Shown piece by piece: positions 46,770 to 58,616 of a DNA stretch of 64,000 nucleotides (positions are counted from its first letter, which is position 1; each line of letters starts with the position of its first letter). Made by a program: the position numbers and the translations under genes. Under the pieces are notes generated by a model. That model did no database searches. It saw nothing but the letters and a program-made list of their open reading frames with translations, and had not been told where the DNA came from. Source of the stretch: Boswellia sacra (Eukaryota; Streptophyta; Magnoliopsida; Sapindales; Burseraceae); NCBI GenBank assembly GCA_013180625.2, contig SNVD02011052.1:434001-498000 (forward strand). The letters run 5' to 3'.

Positions 46770-48300
46770 GATAAACTATTATTTAATAATACCCTTTGTT
46801 TGAGTAAATATGTATATTAAACTTCTGATAATGAGATGATTAGCGTTGAAAAGTCCCACATTGAATAACTATGAGGGGGAGTCTTAGGTTATAAAGAAAA
46901 TTGGTCCTTCCATCTAAAAGGCTAGTCTTTTGAGTGGGACACCTACTTTCTCAATAGTGGCATTAGAGTTAAACCCTCAAAGAGAGTTTAATTATTAAGA
47001 AGTCCCACATTCAATGGTTGTAAGGGAGAGGACTTTACACGAACTATCAATGTGAAGGGGAGGTATTTATAGAACGCTCAATATGAGGACGTGAATGTTG
47101 AGAAATCTTGTCTCGCATTGACTAATTGTAAAAGGGACCTGATTGTTGTGAAGTCCCATAATGAATAGTGGTAAGGGGTACATCTTGGGTTATAAAAAAG
47201 ATCGGTCTAAGAAAATCCAAATATTAAAGACTGGCAAAGCAAGAAAGGACTTGATTAGTATGTAACATATTGTTAATATCTAAACCTTACAAATTAGAGC
47301 ACTCTTTTATTCTTTCTCTTTTTTTATAACTTGTATATCACTTGAAAAGGAAAAAAAAATGATGATTTTAAAAAGGGTAGGGCTATGTAACCCTAAAACA
47401 TACTCATGACACCCCAATTTTAATGAAATATTAAATGACTAAAGTACCTCCAAATTAACTCACCATATATATAAAGTAACTCCATTAAATATGTGTTTTG
47501 CTTTTGTCATATTAAACTTCTAAATATATCTTCTAAATAAAAAGTTTAACAAATTTCAAATATACATCCATATTTTTCTTCTTTCTTTTTTTATAACCGA
47601 ATAAAAACAAAAAAAAATTTTAATCAAAAAACTTCTCTATTGCTTTTGACATAGAGAGTTAGAATAAGATTTTTGGTTTTTAAGAGAGAGTTAGAATAAG
47701 ATTGTTCTTTGGTCTAAAATTTGAATTTAACTAATTCTTAGAGTTCATATTTTTTACGATATTTTTTTTTTTACTTAAGATTTGAAATAAGATATTTTCA
47801 TTTGAATGGATAAAGCTAAACTATTTAGCTTTTATCTTAATGCAAATGTCGTAGTGGTTCATAGCACCCTTAATTCTCAAAAATACCTCTATCTAATTTA
47901 TTTATTATCTTTTATATGTGACTTGTATACAACATATTTAAATTATTACATATATAATTACACTATAAAATATTATTTTATTAATTTAAAAAAAATAATT
48001 TATAGTATAATTATTAAAAAAATTATAAAATTATAAGTATTTGAATATTTACATATTAATTTTTTTCAAAACATTAATTTACAAATATTATTAATATGTC
48101 AAAAAACACAAGTAAGAAAAATATCAAACAATAAGAATATATATGTAAAAATTTTAATTGCAAAAATTTTAATTCAGATGTTAAAATTAGAAAAACAAAC
48201 ATATTATTTAGATTTATATTTTCACTTATATTCAGACTTTAATTTAATTTAGACACATTCAGATTTTAGACAAAAAAAAATCGCCCCTAAAAATCCTCCA
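46770..48300. other. Intergenic DNA with TRIM-like LTR pieces
   Basis: 46840-47230 holds four diverged segments beginning gttgaaaagtcccacattg or similar (46846, 47010, 47095, 47138), each with ggttataaa-type text. These resemble ends of short plant LTR/TRIM elements, which often start TGTTGxAAGTCCCACATxG. The rest (47280-48300) is AT-rich, with no gene. The plus ORF 47806-48036 is AT-driven. Confidence 0.5.
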
Positions 48301-49215
48301 TTAGATGTTTTAGGTTGTTTAATCATCATTTCTTTCATTTTTTTTTAATATACCTGCCTTACTAATCAAATTCAACATCTTTTCTGATTTTAAAGTTTTT
48401 CCATTTTAATTTTTACACACTACGTCAAATTAAACCCTACCCTCTCTGTTTCTTAAAAACTAGACATTGTGCTATTAGAATTTTGAAACGATAAATTTTT
48501 CTAAATTCATGAATATAAATTTCAATAAATATAAATGTAAAAAGATATGATGGATCTTGTTAATATTAATTAAATAATCTAATATCTTGATTAATTAAGA
48601 TCAAACTTATATTTTAATTTAATACATCTTTAGTAATTTTTTTTTAAATGAATGAAGCTTATAAATAGATTTAATAGGACTTAATAAATATCACTTTGAG
48701 ACATTTAGTTGAACTTCTTTATTCGCCAAAAGAGTTGTTTTAATTAAAAAAAAAAAGTCTTCTTTTTTTTTTTTTAATGTTGCTTGTTTGCTACTTATAC
48801 GAGCTTATGCAAAGATGAGAAAATACTATTTTATATCTTTTGTTCTTAAGTCAAACTTGGCCTTTTTGGATAAACTCTTTTTGAGCTTTTTAAAAAATTT
48901 TAAAATAACATAAATAACCTTATATTATTTTTCAATTCAACCATGTCTTTTTTGGTTTAATAAAACACTAATCTTTAATAATCAAGTAGAGCCACCATAC
49001 TATAAAAAATATAATAAAAAAAAAACTCATCAAATTTGCTATTGGCCTACTCTTCAATTGTACAACGAATCAAATTTTCTATATGTTTAATTTTGGTTAT
49101 ATACTAATGAATTGTTTTTATCTTCCACTTAAATTTAGTACTGACATCTTACTTTATTTGTCATATTTTACTTCAACTGAAATTTTAATATTCACGTCGT
49201 ATAGTTTGATTGGAA

Positions 49216-49714
49216 CTGTGGCGGACTCAAGATTAGATCGAAGAGGTGCACCATACAAATTTTCATACTTACAATTTTTTTGGTAAACATTGATTATATG
49301 AGGGAAAAAAAACTTAGGGATTACAATGAAACTTGCCATTTAAAAAAATTTCAAATATAAATTTTAATGATATTTACTATCTTTAATCTAATCAATACAA
49401 ATAAAACAATAAGAAAGAAAAAGAAAATATAATATACAATATTATTAAATCTTATAAAAGAGTTAGACATTACTGTTTATCTGAAATTTTTTGAATTTGT
49501 ACTCTTCTAGTGATGAAATGTTTGTGTGACTGCATGCGTAGTATAAAACTAAGAGGCAAGTGACTCAACAATTTGGAGAAAAAAAAGAATACTAAAACTT
49601 AGAAATTAGGTTATTTTTTCTAAACAATGGTATTAATTAAGTATATAAAATAAGAGGGTGTTTAAGAAATTCTTAAATTTTAGGGGGCCCACGTAATGTG
49701 GGTCTGCCTATGAT
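49216..49714. mobile_element. Possible non-autonomous DNA element (about 0.5 kb)
   Basis: Begins gtggcggactcaagattaga and ends cacgtaatgtgggtctgcct, an imperfect inverted pair (GTGGCGGAC versus AGGCAGACC). The text resembles plant elements ending in TCCGCCAC. A related end is seen near 24620-24650 (ctaggtctgccactgcaca). No target duplication was resolved. Confidence 0.4.
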
Positions 49715-50020
49715 TAGAATATCCCCCTTCGTAATTTTTTTTGCATATTTTATTTTGTTTATGTATATTTTATTTTATCCTTTTCTACATATAAAAAGGG
49801 AGGCATGTCACCTTTTTTACGTTATAGAAAGTTTCTACAGATTACAAATGAAGCTATTACAATAATGAGAAATTATGATAGAATTCATTCAAATTCATCT
49901 TCCACTAAATCAAGCACACATGTTAATTAAAAAAATTAATATCATAAAAATCAATAAACTATTATGTTTCGAAAATTAATATATATCTCATAGTATACAT
50001 GTTATATAATAATAATATTA

Positions 50021-50046
50021 TTGTTGTTGTTGTTGTTGTTGTTGTT
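50021..50046. repeat. (TTG)n microsatellite
   Basis: Nearly nine TTG units read directly. Confidence 0.95.
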
Positions 50047-50049
50047 ATT

Positions 50050-50720
50050 TGAGATAATTTTTTAGCTCCAAAAAAACTCAAAGATCAACCAAACAACAGG
50101 ATCCAAGACGAAGGTAAGCTCGATTATACAAGATGAAAAAGTCTGTCAACTTCCAACGCACAGAAGGAACCTGGCCCAAGCCATGCTCAAGAGCTTAAAT
50201 ATATGACATTGTCAACGTCCAACTCATCACATCACATATAGAGTCGAGCTACAATGTCACATGGCAGCTCAACAATAATCTCATATCACAATCCCTACAA
50301 AAGGGGAAATTGGGGCAATGTCTACTATTATCCTATGTGGAAGCACTACCTAAGCCCCCCACTGCACCCACATAACTGCAACTAACAATCAACTAATGGC
50401 ACACTTGAGATGATGTGGTAGTTTCCTGCCACTATCCCCTTTAAGGTTCAAGAATCCTCCACACCCTATAAATATCACCCCAAAGGGTAAGATAAAGGGG
50501 GGTAAGTCCTATGAAACTGATTTACTGTATTCAATTTAGCTTATTTTCACTTTAACTTAAGCATTGAAATGACCATGCCGACTCTCCCTATTTTCCTTGG
50601 GCATTGGGGGGCTCTCATCGAAAGTTGTTTCTTATGATTGCAAGGCAATAGACCCAGAACCCACCATTTTCCTATTTTCTCCTAGTTTTATGAAATTTGG
50701 GCCTTCCAAATTCTAACACA
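50050..50720 (+). repeat. Probable gypsy LTR fragment or solo LTR
   Basis: Starts about TGAGATAATTTTTTAGCTCC and ends CCTTCCAAATTCTAACA. It has a TATA box (caccctataaatatcacc, about 50460) followed by tcaattt-rich leader text, then cttaagcattgaaatgacca and ttgggcattggggggctctc, which I associate with plant Tat/Retand-type LTR 3' ends. No flanking duplication was found. Confidence 0.4.
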
Positions 50721-52160
50721 GATAATAATGATAACAATAATAATGATCATGATGAAGAAGATGTTAAGGCACATCTGCTGGTTGGTGCAGCATTGCACTG
50801 AATAATATAAAATGCTTATCCCGTGTTAGTTGTCTTTTTTTTTTTTTTTTTTAACATCGCAAAGGAAAGCATAAGTGGTGGATAATGCAGCATTATTTGG
50901 GGAAAAGTAAACTCGCGTCACACCTCGGATTTGCAATGGTTTAAGCTGCACAGGGTTGATTTCTCCAAAATGAAACTAAATTATATTATTTAAATTGGAT
51001 AAAAATTAAACTATATAGTATTGTCTTATATTTGATATAATATAGGATTAGACTATGTAATACTGTCTAATATTTGATGCAATATAGGACTAGATTATTA
51101 ACATAAATGACAATTTTTGAGAAAATAATTTTAAAAACTAAACTAATTTAATATTTATTCAAATTGAATTTGAATAAAAATTAAAAATTAAATACTTGTG
51201 GATATTTATATATAAATAATAATATAAAATATTTTTTAATTAAAATTAATTATTATATAAATTTAAATATAATTAACTATTATAATTTATTAATATTTGG
51301 TATTTAATTATTATTAGATTATATTTCTAAATTATTAAATTAAAATTTGTTTTTATATTCATGTTATATTATTATTTCATCATTTTTAAGGTAAACAAAA
51401 ACTGATTTTATCAAATATTTACATATAATTAAAAATTATTATATTATTATATTATTTTATTTAATTTTAATTTAATTAAAAATTAAAAACTTTGTCCCAA
51501 CTTAGGACCATAAGTCCCATGCTGTACGGTGGGACTGATAGTCCCATTAAATTGGCTTTGTGGAAACTAACTTGGACTATCAGTTTAATCACACATCTAC
51601 GCCAAACACGGAGATAGGAATAAGATTAGTCCAAGAGATGTTCTATTCAGCCCCTATTTTCTACCTTTTTTTAAAACAAAAACCCTATTTTCTACCTCTT
51701 TAGCCTCTATTTTTAAATACACCCAATTAAAAATTTTAAACCCTAATGTTTTTCTCATTAGACCCCACTTGATTCATTATATACCCTTCTAATGAATAAC
51801 TAAAAATTTTCATTACATCCACCCATATTATTTTAGGACTTCTCTACAGTAATTGAGTTTTTAGTTTATACTATATATTTTACTAAGTTTTTAGTTTATA
51901 CTAAATATTTTGATCAATTAACTTATTAAAAGTATTAAAAAACAAAGTGAAGCAAACCCGCAAGAAGGAAATAGTTTTCCGTAGTAAGAGATTTAGGAAT
52001 TGCGACTATGAAACATGATCCAATTTTACGATCACCATCCTTTTCATTCTTCAATCTCTCATAATTTCATTGCAACTGAGTTGACCCTTTATAAGTTGTA
52101 AGTACACCGAGCCCAAAGCCTTTCAAAATGCTCTGCCAATAATTTCAACCCATTTACAAT

Positions 52161-52980
52161 TAGTGATGGCAAAACCCGGGGTCGGGGCCAACGGTCCTCG
52201 ACCCCGACCCCGGCCTTCAATTGCAAACCCCCATCCCATAAAATTCTCCGAAATTTTTTTCTGGGGCTGGGCCCGAGGTACCCCAGGCGGAGCCGGGTTT
52301 TCCAATAACCCGGGATTAAAACCCGGGCTGTGTAATTTTTTTAAATTCTAATTCTTTTCAGTTCCGGTTATATATATGTTGCATGCATATTTTGTTCCAA
52401 ATTGGGTTGTAGCCCAGCGGTCCAACAAGGCTTATTGCCTTATGGTTTATAATAGGGACTCAGGTTTGAATCCCATGTAAGTAAGTTTTAGAACTCATTT
52501 AATTTATTTAAAAGAATACTATTTAAAGGTTTCCTATATTGCTTCTTCAGTTGCAAAGTGGGCGATAGTTTAATGGTGTCCTGTCTTAGCCTTGTTCGGT
52601 TTAGAAGAGGGAAAGGGTTTAAATCTCCTTTGTTACATTCTTTTCAGACTTATTTAAATTTTTCAAGAAAAGGTGGGCTGGGCTGGCTCTGGGCTTGGGC
52701 CGAAGTTGTTAGTATTTTAGTTAAATGGCTTATTTGCTTAAGGGATTATATTTAAGAATTGAAAATTAACGGTTTAAATTGATTAGTTTTTAATTTTAAT
52801 TGTATACCGCGGGTTCAATCCCGGGTCCCCGACCTCGGCACCTCCACCCTGGCCCCAGCCAGGCAGAAAAATTGTACCCTAGTCCCAGCTAATTACCCCA
52901 ATTTTTTGAACAATTCCCCAATCTTGGATGACCAAGTTTTCTGGTTCCTCGGCCCCGATCAGGTTGTCTTGTCATCCGTA
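52161..52980. mobile_element. hAT-like non-autonomous element with tRNA-like modules
   Basis: Begins TAGTGATGGCAAAACCCGGG and ends TTGTCTTGTCATCCGTA, an imperfect inverted pair. Flanking 8-mers tttacaat (52153-52160) and tttataac (52981-52988) agree at 6 of 8 bases. The ends are GC-rich (ccccgaccccgg). The interior holds two segments resembling pol III promoter pairs: tagcccagcgg with ggtttgaatcc (about 52410-52475), and gatagtttaatggt with gggtttaaatctcc (about 52562-52628). ORFs 52123-52305, 52163-52351 and 52558-52755 are not credible genes. Confidence 0.6.
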
Positions 52981-53168
52981 TTTATAACAGTAGATTATGG
53001 GTTGCACTTATAATATTGTTATTAAAAAAAGGGGCCCCCTATCATTTGTCATTCTCATTGTTCATTTGAATAGTAACATCAAGACCCAAGATAATACAAC
53101 CATTAAAAGAATCACTTATTTGTCCACGAATCCGTCACAAAAAGAAAATTTTATAAATATCATAAAGA

Positions 53169-53172
<4 letters not shown>

Positions 53173-53203
<31 letters not shown>
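53173..53203. repeat. (AT)n microsatellite
   Basis: About 15 AT units in a row. Confidence 0.95.
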
Positions 53204-53205
<2 letters not shown>

Positions 53206-56200
53206 CTTTTATTGTATTGTTCCAATGGTTGTAAATAAGCTTCCACTGTCCATTTTCTTTTAATGCTGTTAAAAATATTGGTTGTTAGATGTTACTATAG
53301 AAAAAATGGGAGTGGCGATGTTCCTTAACCAAAACCACCTAAGTCACTAGAATTTTTCCTATAATATTTTTAAGAGGGAATACTAACAACCCTCTATTAT
53401 ATACTCTTTTTTTATTTTTCCAATTACTATGTTAACACTTGTATAAAAGATTTTTATTTAATTACAAGTGAAATCATTAACTCAACCATCAGACACATCA
53501 ACATTACAAGTAGAGAGTAATGAAAAGAGTAAAATAAGAGAGTGTTGCTACTATTTCTTCTACTATCATAAATTAGTTATTCCATTTGATGAGAATGTTT
53601 GTTGATTTTATTAATTAAATAAGTTTTTCAATTATAAATCTAATATTACAATGTTTCCTAATTTTATACCAATAACTCACATCAATCCAACATATATTTC
53701 TGAAAAAATTTTAAGCAAAGGTGTTTTTTTTTTTTTGAAACTTTTTGTATCCCTTGTCTTTATAAATAAAGAAATGTATTTAGATTCTATATCAAAACCG
53801 AACTTTAGATTTAAAAATCATATAAAAAACATAAAAAATAAAAAATATATATATTTGTTATGAAGGAAGAAATTGATTTTGACACTTGTAGGAGGGACAG
53901 AGAAAATGGAGACCAGAATAATATAAAGAAACAATAATTTAAGGGAACAATAATATGAAAGATTTGATGTGAAATGTACTGAAATTTCAAATCTATATGA
54001 CTATATCTGATAACGATTTAAATCTAACCCTTGGCCAGATGTCCTCATATAAAGAAAATAGAACAATTATTCATTGTACGGAATTTCTAAGTCAGACTGA
54101 GAAAAAGAAGAGAGCTGTCAACTGCCAATAATGAAGATGTATAAATATATAATATGTGGTTTATATTAGTTTATTATTTATGAGGAAAAACTGGACCGCC
54201 GAAAATAAAAAACTTCTTTATTAAATGCTTATCATAATAATTTTATCTCCAACGACTATGCAACCTTACATTGGATAATTAATTCTAAAATAAAGTAAAA
54301 TGTAGAACTTTCGAATAAAAAGTTATTTTTATTAGTCTTTTGAAAATAAGATTATATATGAATAATATATTCTACACTTCACACAATGAATATTTATTTA
54401 TTTTATAAAATAATGTGATATTACTATATTATTTGTTATATTTCGTTTTGTTTAATTAATATCATATTTACTTGATATATTATTTAAATCATTTTTTAAA
54501 AACAACAGTATTATTCTAAAACAAAATAAAACTGTGATACAAGTTTTGATACACCCTTTTACATACATTTCAACCAATCAAAAAACAAGCGTGATGCAGT
54601 CATTTATGTGATTCTCCCTAATTGATGAGATGGGCATGTGCATTCAACGAATTAGCGAATATATTTATGATGTGTTTGACATGAGACTCCTTTTGGATTT
54701 ATGAAATATATATATAATGATAATACGAAAAGACTTCCCAATAGTCTGAAAAGAATTAAAAAAATATTTAATATTAAAGAATATAAATAAGTTTATTGTA
54801 GCAATTTCATATAAACAAAATTATCTCAAATTATGCATGCTTTTCGTTTAAAGCTACCAATACCATATATTAATTTTATAAAAAATTCATTTTCAATCAA
54901 ACATTTAGGAGGATTTCCGTTTTTTAATTTGATTTAAACTTTTTTTAAAGAGAGGCAAAGGCAACGTGTGAGGTGAAGAAACCCAATGCGACGATGGGCT
55001 TAGCATTACGTGTATTGAGAGAAGTGTCGAGAAGAGATGTTGATATTTGGCAGCATCACATGCCTCTCCATGACCGACCCTATTAAATAAAGTTGGTAAC
55101 GACGTGAAGTTGGGTCCCAAACCAAACATCTTTTCTTTTATAAATATAAAAAATAATAATGTTTCTGAAATCTGGACCTGAACCTGAACCTGAACCTGAA
55201 CCACACCCTGTAAAATTTCTGCAATTCAATACACGTTTTGAATGAATGAATGAAGGTATGTAAATGTGAACGTATCCTCCTCTCAAATGTCTCTTGCAGT
55301 TGCAGGCCAGGCAGCAGAATCCATCCACGGCACTGCCAACTATGCAGCTACCAGCCAAGCCAAGAAACTTAATCAAACACAATGTAATACAAAATTTTCC
55401 AAGCCCAAAACCACGCATGCTCTTTTTCTTTTTATGCCCAATTCCCTAAATTTTCAAAATTCCTGTATACTTATTTTTTTTTATATTTCTCAATTTTACT
55501 TAGATAAAAATTAAATTAATATAAACATCATCTACTGATTTAAAATAAAAAAGTTCATCTTTTAATCTTTACCATAACTACAAGAAAAATTTTAATAATG
55601 AATTTCATGAAATCATCTATTAATAGAGATATAAAACGACTTGATAAAGACTTATTAGTAAAAATGTCATTTTTTTTAACAGTTTTGTTCCATCCTCATT
55701 TGACATCAGCTTTACTAAATTCAGGAATTAAATTGATGATTCTTTTAAACTTGCTTTTCAATAAATATTAAGCTAAAACATGAGAATACTAAATAAAATT
55801 AATTTGAAATTTTAAAATAAAGTTAATCATTTTTTTAACTTTCCTTTATTGCCAATAATAAAATATATTTGCTTATGATTAATCATAACACGGTTTTAAT
55901 TCAAAATTTTAAATTTTTAATTAAAAATCCTTATAAATCGTCTCTTAAGATAGAAATGTTCCATCAAACTCCTTTATAAGATTAAAAATATGCCTATGTT
56001 CTTTAAAAATATATATAAAAGAAAAGTAAACGTATAAACCATAAACTGAAAAGAAAAATGTTAATTGTTTAGAGAGACTGTCAGAAAGATTATGTACGCT
56101 TAAAAGAATTTGAACGCATACAAATAGAGCAAAATCTAACCTCTAACACGCTCTTTTTAGAACGGGACATTACATATCTTGCTCTCGAATCCCTAAAAAA

Positions 56201-56737
56201 GGGAAGGAAAGCAAAGAGGGGCAACACGAAAGCTAGACAACCCTAGCTTAGCTTGTCCCTTTGGCTTTTTCTGGCAATACATGGCAAGGCATCCAAAGCT
56301 TATATTATTAAAAAAACAAGCACAAAAAAAAAATTGAAGGAACTTCCACCTATCAAATGATATATAAATAAAAATTAAATACATGATTATGTACAAAAGA
56401 AAGACGAATATAGTAATAGACTAAATGATGCACAACAGCTAACATCCCTCTGTCATTGGCCTAATATTAACAAAATTGGTAGGAAGTCCTTACATTATAA
56501 ACTAAAATATGATTTAACAACGGTCTACGCGGTTTCCCCTTTCAAATTGGCCACAGAAACAAAGGGACAAAACCTACCCAGGAAACCCAAGTTTTGGAGT
56601 CCCCACAGCACAAGTATCAACCAGGCAAACCCATTTGTCCGGTCTTAATTTAAGTAAATCAAAGAGGAAAAATAAAATATCAAACACCATGCCTCCATTC
56701 CAATAAGTTTTCTCAGGGTTGTGGGTCCAGTGAGTGA
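53204..56737. other. AT-rich intergenic DNA
   Basis: No supported gene. A hexanucleotide repeat (ACCTGA)4 lies at 55176-55199. The ORFs at 54905-55204, 55083-55418 and 55266-55514 overlap on opposite strands and have no recognisable domain. The stretch next to 56737 is the expected 3' flank of the DUF641 gene. No perfect AATAAA was seen on the minus strand there. Confidence 0.6.
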
Positions 56738-58141
56738 TCAATGGTTTTCAATTTCATTAGTTTCAAAATGGGAAAGATAAACCTGGCACTGTAGAACTGT
56801 TTTACCAATCCCGAAACCTGGAACAACTGTGAAAGCAACTCGAGGGTCGGAATCCTGCGTGTTGTTTGGTGCAAGGAATGCTTCATCGGATAAGCTTTCC
56901 ATGTAGACTTCTGAGAATCGAGACCCTTTGTTTACTTGGAAGATTGAGGCTTCAGGCTGGAAAGAAAAGGCTAAGCAATGAAGAAGCCAAACCCGTTTTG
57001 CCATTTCTGCAAATGTGCCAAAGAATGCCGTGTCTGGAAACTCGCCCGAGTTCACAAGGTCCCTTTGGCTTAGATTGCCAAAGAATGATGATTCCATCTT
57101 TGGGCGGATCACTTGCAAGTACTTGACCCGGCAAAATTTTGCAAATGACGATTTGGGCTTCCGGGAAAGGAACTCCCTGGCTTTCACAGATTTTAGTTCT
57201 GTGAATCTTTCGAAGAATCGTTGTTGCTGATGCTGTTTCTTTCTCTCTTGCAAAGACTCGTTTGTGGGTGGTGAGAAATTTGGGAAATGGAAAGCGTTGA
57301 ACATTTCCCTGCAAACAAAGGACTCAAATGCAAAACATTTGTGGTCAGTTCTGTAATACGCCACATTTGGTTGAATTGAATTGGCCGCCGCGTCAATATC
57401 CCAACCAGCAGATTTCATCTCATCAATCATCAACCTGACAAAGCTTCTGATGGATTTAATAGTCTGCCGAAGAACTGTAACAAAGTGGCTAGGACTTAAC
57501 CCTGATAAGTGAAGATTGTCAAGCATAGACAACTGACCGCTTTGATTTAATCTCTTCTCTAGTAACTTGTTTTGCTTATTTGTTTCCTCTAACTTCTCTC
57601 TAAGAAATATGATTTCAGAGTCCTTGAGCCTCAACTGAGATTCCAGCTTCTTCCCCATGATCTCATACGTTTTGAGAAGACTCTTTAACTCCTGAATTTC
57701 AGCCAAAACCAGCGTTTTCTCCGGTGAAAAATCAAACTGTTTCTTAAAGTAACACTGCTTCAACTCAGACAAATTCTTCAACTCTGAAACTAACAACTGA
57801 TCAGCGGTTTGTATACCATCAGCATCATACGGAGACTGGGCATACTGCAATTGACTATACGCTGCTTTGACCGATGAAATGGTGGCAAAAACTTTTGCAA
57901 GAAGTGCTTCCACTGCTTCTCTCTCTTGAAGCTCTTCATCGTTCTTGTCAAATAACTGAGACCAACTACCTTTAGTCTTAACTGGCTTAAGATCATCCTT
58001 AACCTTTTCTTGAGGCTTAACTTTCTGTCCTCCATCAACTGGAGCAACCCCGGCCACCGCTCGAATATGAAGAACTTTGGCAAGCGTACGTGCCAATTTA
58101 CTCTTCGCTGGAGTCATGGCCGACGGTTTCACTGATTCCAT
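56738..58141 (-). CDS. DUF641 / GIL1-IRKI-like protein
   Basis: Intact single-exon gene, 467 aa, with the start MESVKPSAMTPAKSKLARTL typical of this plant family. Residues about 60-190 form the DUF641 region (WSQLFDKNDEELQEREAVEALLAKV, then ADQLLVSELKNLSELKQCYF). A coiled coil spans about 140-205 (LKDSEIIFLREKLEETNKQN). The C-terminal GIL1/IRKI domain ends near residue 460 (EVYMESLSDEAF, then VAFTVVPGFGIGKTVLQCQV). Arabidopsis relatives include GIL1, needed for light control of gravitropism, and IRK-interacting protein. Both are longer (about 560 aa), so this belongs to the shorter subgroup, whose role is unknown. No signal peptide or membrane segment, so probably cytosolic or at the inner face of the plasma membrane (inference). 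No neighbour suggests a role. Confidence 0.92.
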   Translation of the reverse strand: MESVKPSAMTPAKSKLARTLAKVLHIRAVAGVAPVDGGQKVKPQEKVKDDLKPVKTKGSWSQLFDKNDEELQEREAVEALLAKVFATISSVKAAYSQLQYAQSPYDADGIQTADQLLVSELKNLSELKQCYFKKQFDFSPEKTLVLAEIQELKSLLKTYEIMGKKLESQLRLKDSEIIFLREKLEETNKQNKLLEKRLNQSGQLSMLDNLHLSGLSPSHFVTVLRQTIKSIRSFVRLMIDEMKSAGWDIDAAANSIQPNVAYYRTDHKCFAFESFVCREMFNAFHFPNFSPPTNESLQERKKQHQQQRFFERFTELKSVKAREFLSRKPKSSFAKFCRVKYLQVIRPKMESSFFGNLSQRDLVNSGEFPDTAFFGTFAEMAKRVWLLHCLAFSFQPEASIFQVNKGSRFSEVYMESLSDEAFLAPNNTQDSDPRVAFTVVPGFGIGKTVLQCQVYLSHFETNEIENH

Positions 58142-58603
58142 CTGCAGAAGAAGTAGAAATAATGATGCTGATGATGATAACAGTAAAGAGCTACCAACGG
58201 AAAATTTTTAAGTGATCCCAAATAATAAAAGCACTAAAGGAGACAATAAAGACTGGGGGTGGTGATGATGATGATGAGCGTGTTGAAGGAAAGAAGGGAA
58301 AAAGCAAACAAGCAATATGCTTTAACGCTTAGACCGAGGTCAGGGCCAACAAAGCACCATTGGAATATCTTTTTGTTTCGGGTTCCTTCAAACTTTTTAG
58401 ACTTCTCTTCAGTTTGCCTTCTTTGAAAGGGTAAAAAGGGTCAATCTTTAACGCGGCAAAAGGACAGATGAACGGAAGGAGATGAAGATGGAGCAGAAGC
58501 TAGCTGAAGCCTGCAGAGGCGCGATTCCAAGAACTAGCTTTGTAAATGCTTCGGTAGATTGCTAGGCAGGCATCTAAGCACGCAGGACAAATTGGCGTTA
58601 GAT

Positions 58604-58616
58604 ATTCTATTTATGG
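58604..58616 (-). promoter_or_regulatory. Possible TATA element of the DUF641 gene
   Basis: The minus strand reads CCATAAATAGAAT, about 460 bases upstream of the ATG. That would give a leader of about 430 nt containing GAT-triplet runs (58166-58180, 58262-58277). No other good TATA box is nearer in the right orientation. Confidence 0.35.

Larger units (their letters stand above)
36045..48490 (+). repeat. Right copy of the tandem segmental duplication
   Basis: Partner of 24645-34660. It is longer because it contains an insertion of about 1.6 kb (36425-38060, with a MITE and a PPR pseudogene), a copia element (39644-44824), and a longer downstream stretch (46770-48300) with TRIM-like LTR pieces. 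Coding and flanking similarity to the left copy is obvious by eye, with scattered substitutions and indels. Confidence 0.85.

Noticed and set aside
52405..52480. Possible tRNA gene
   Set aside because: A-box and B-box-like text is present, but no cloverleaf or acceptor stem could be formed. It fits a SINE-like module better.
54905..55514. Opposite-strand ORFs of 82-111 aa
   Set aside because: They overlap each other on both strands, include a hexanucleotide repeat, and show no recognisable family.
56866..58083. Other-frame ORFs inside the DUF641 gene
   Set aside because: Shadows of the long, well-supported minus-strand reading frame.
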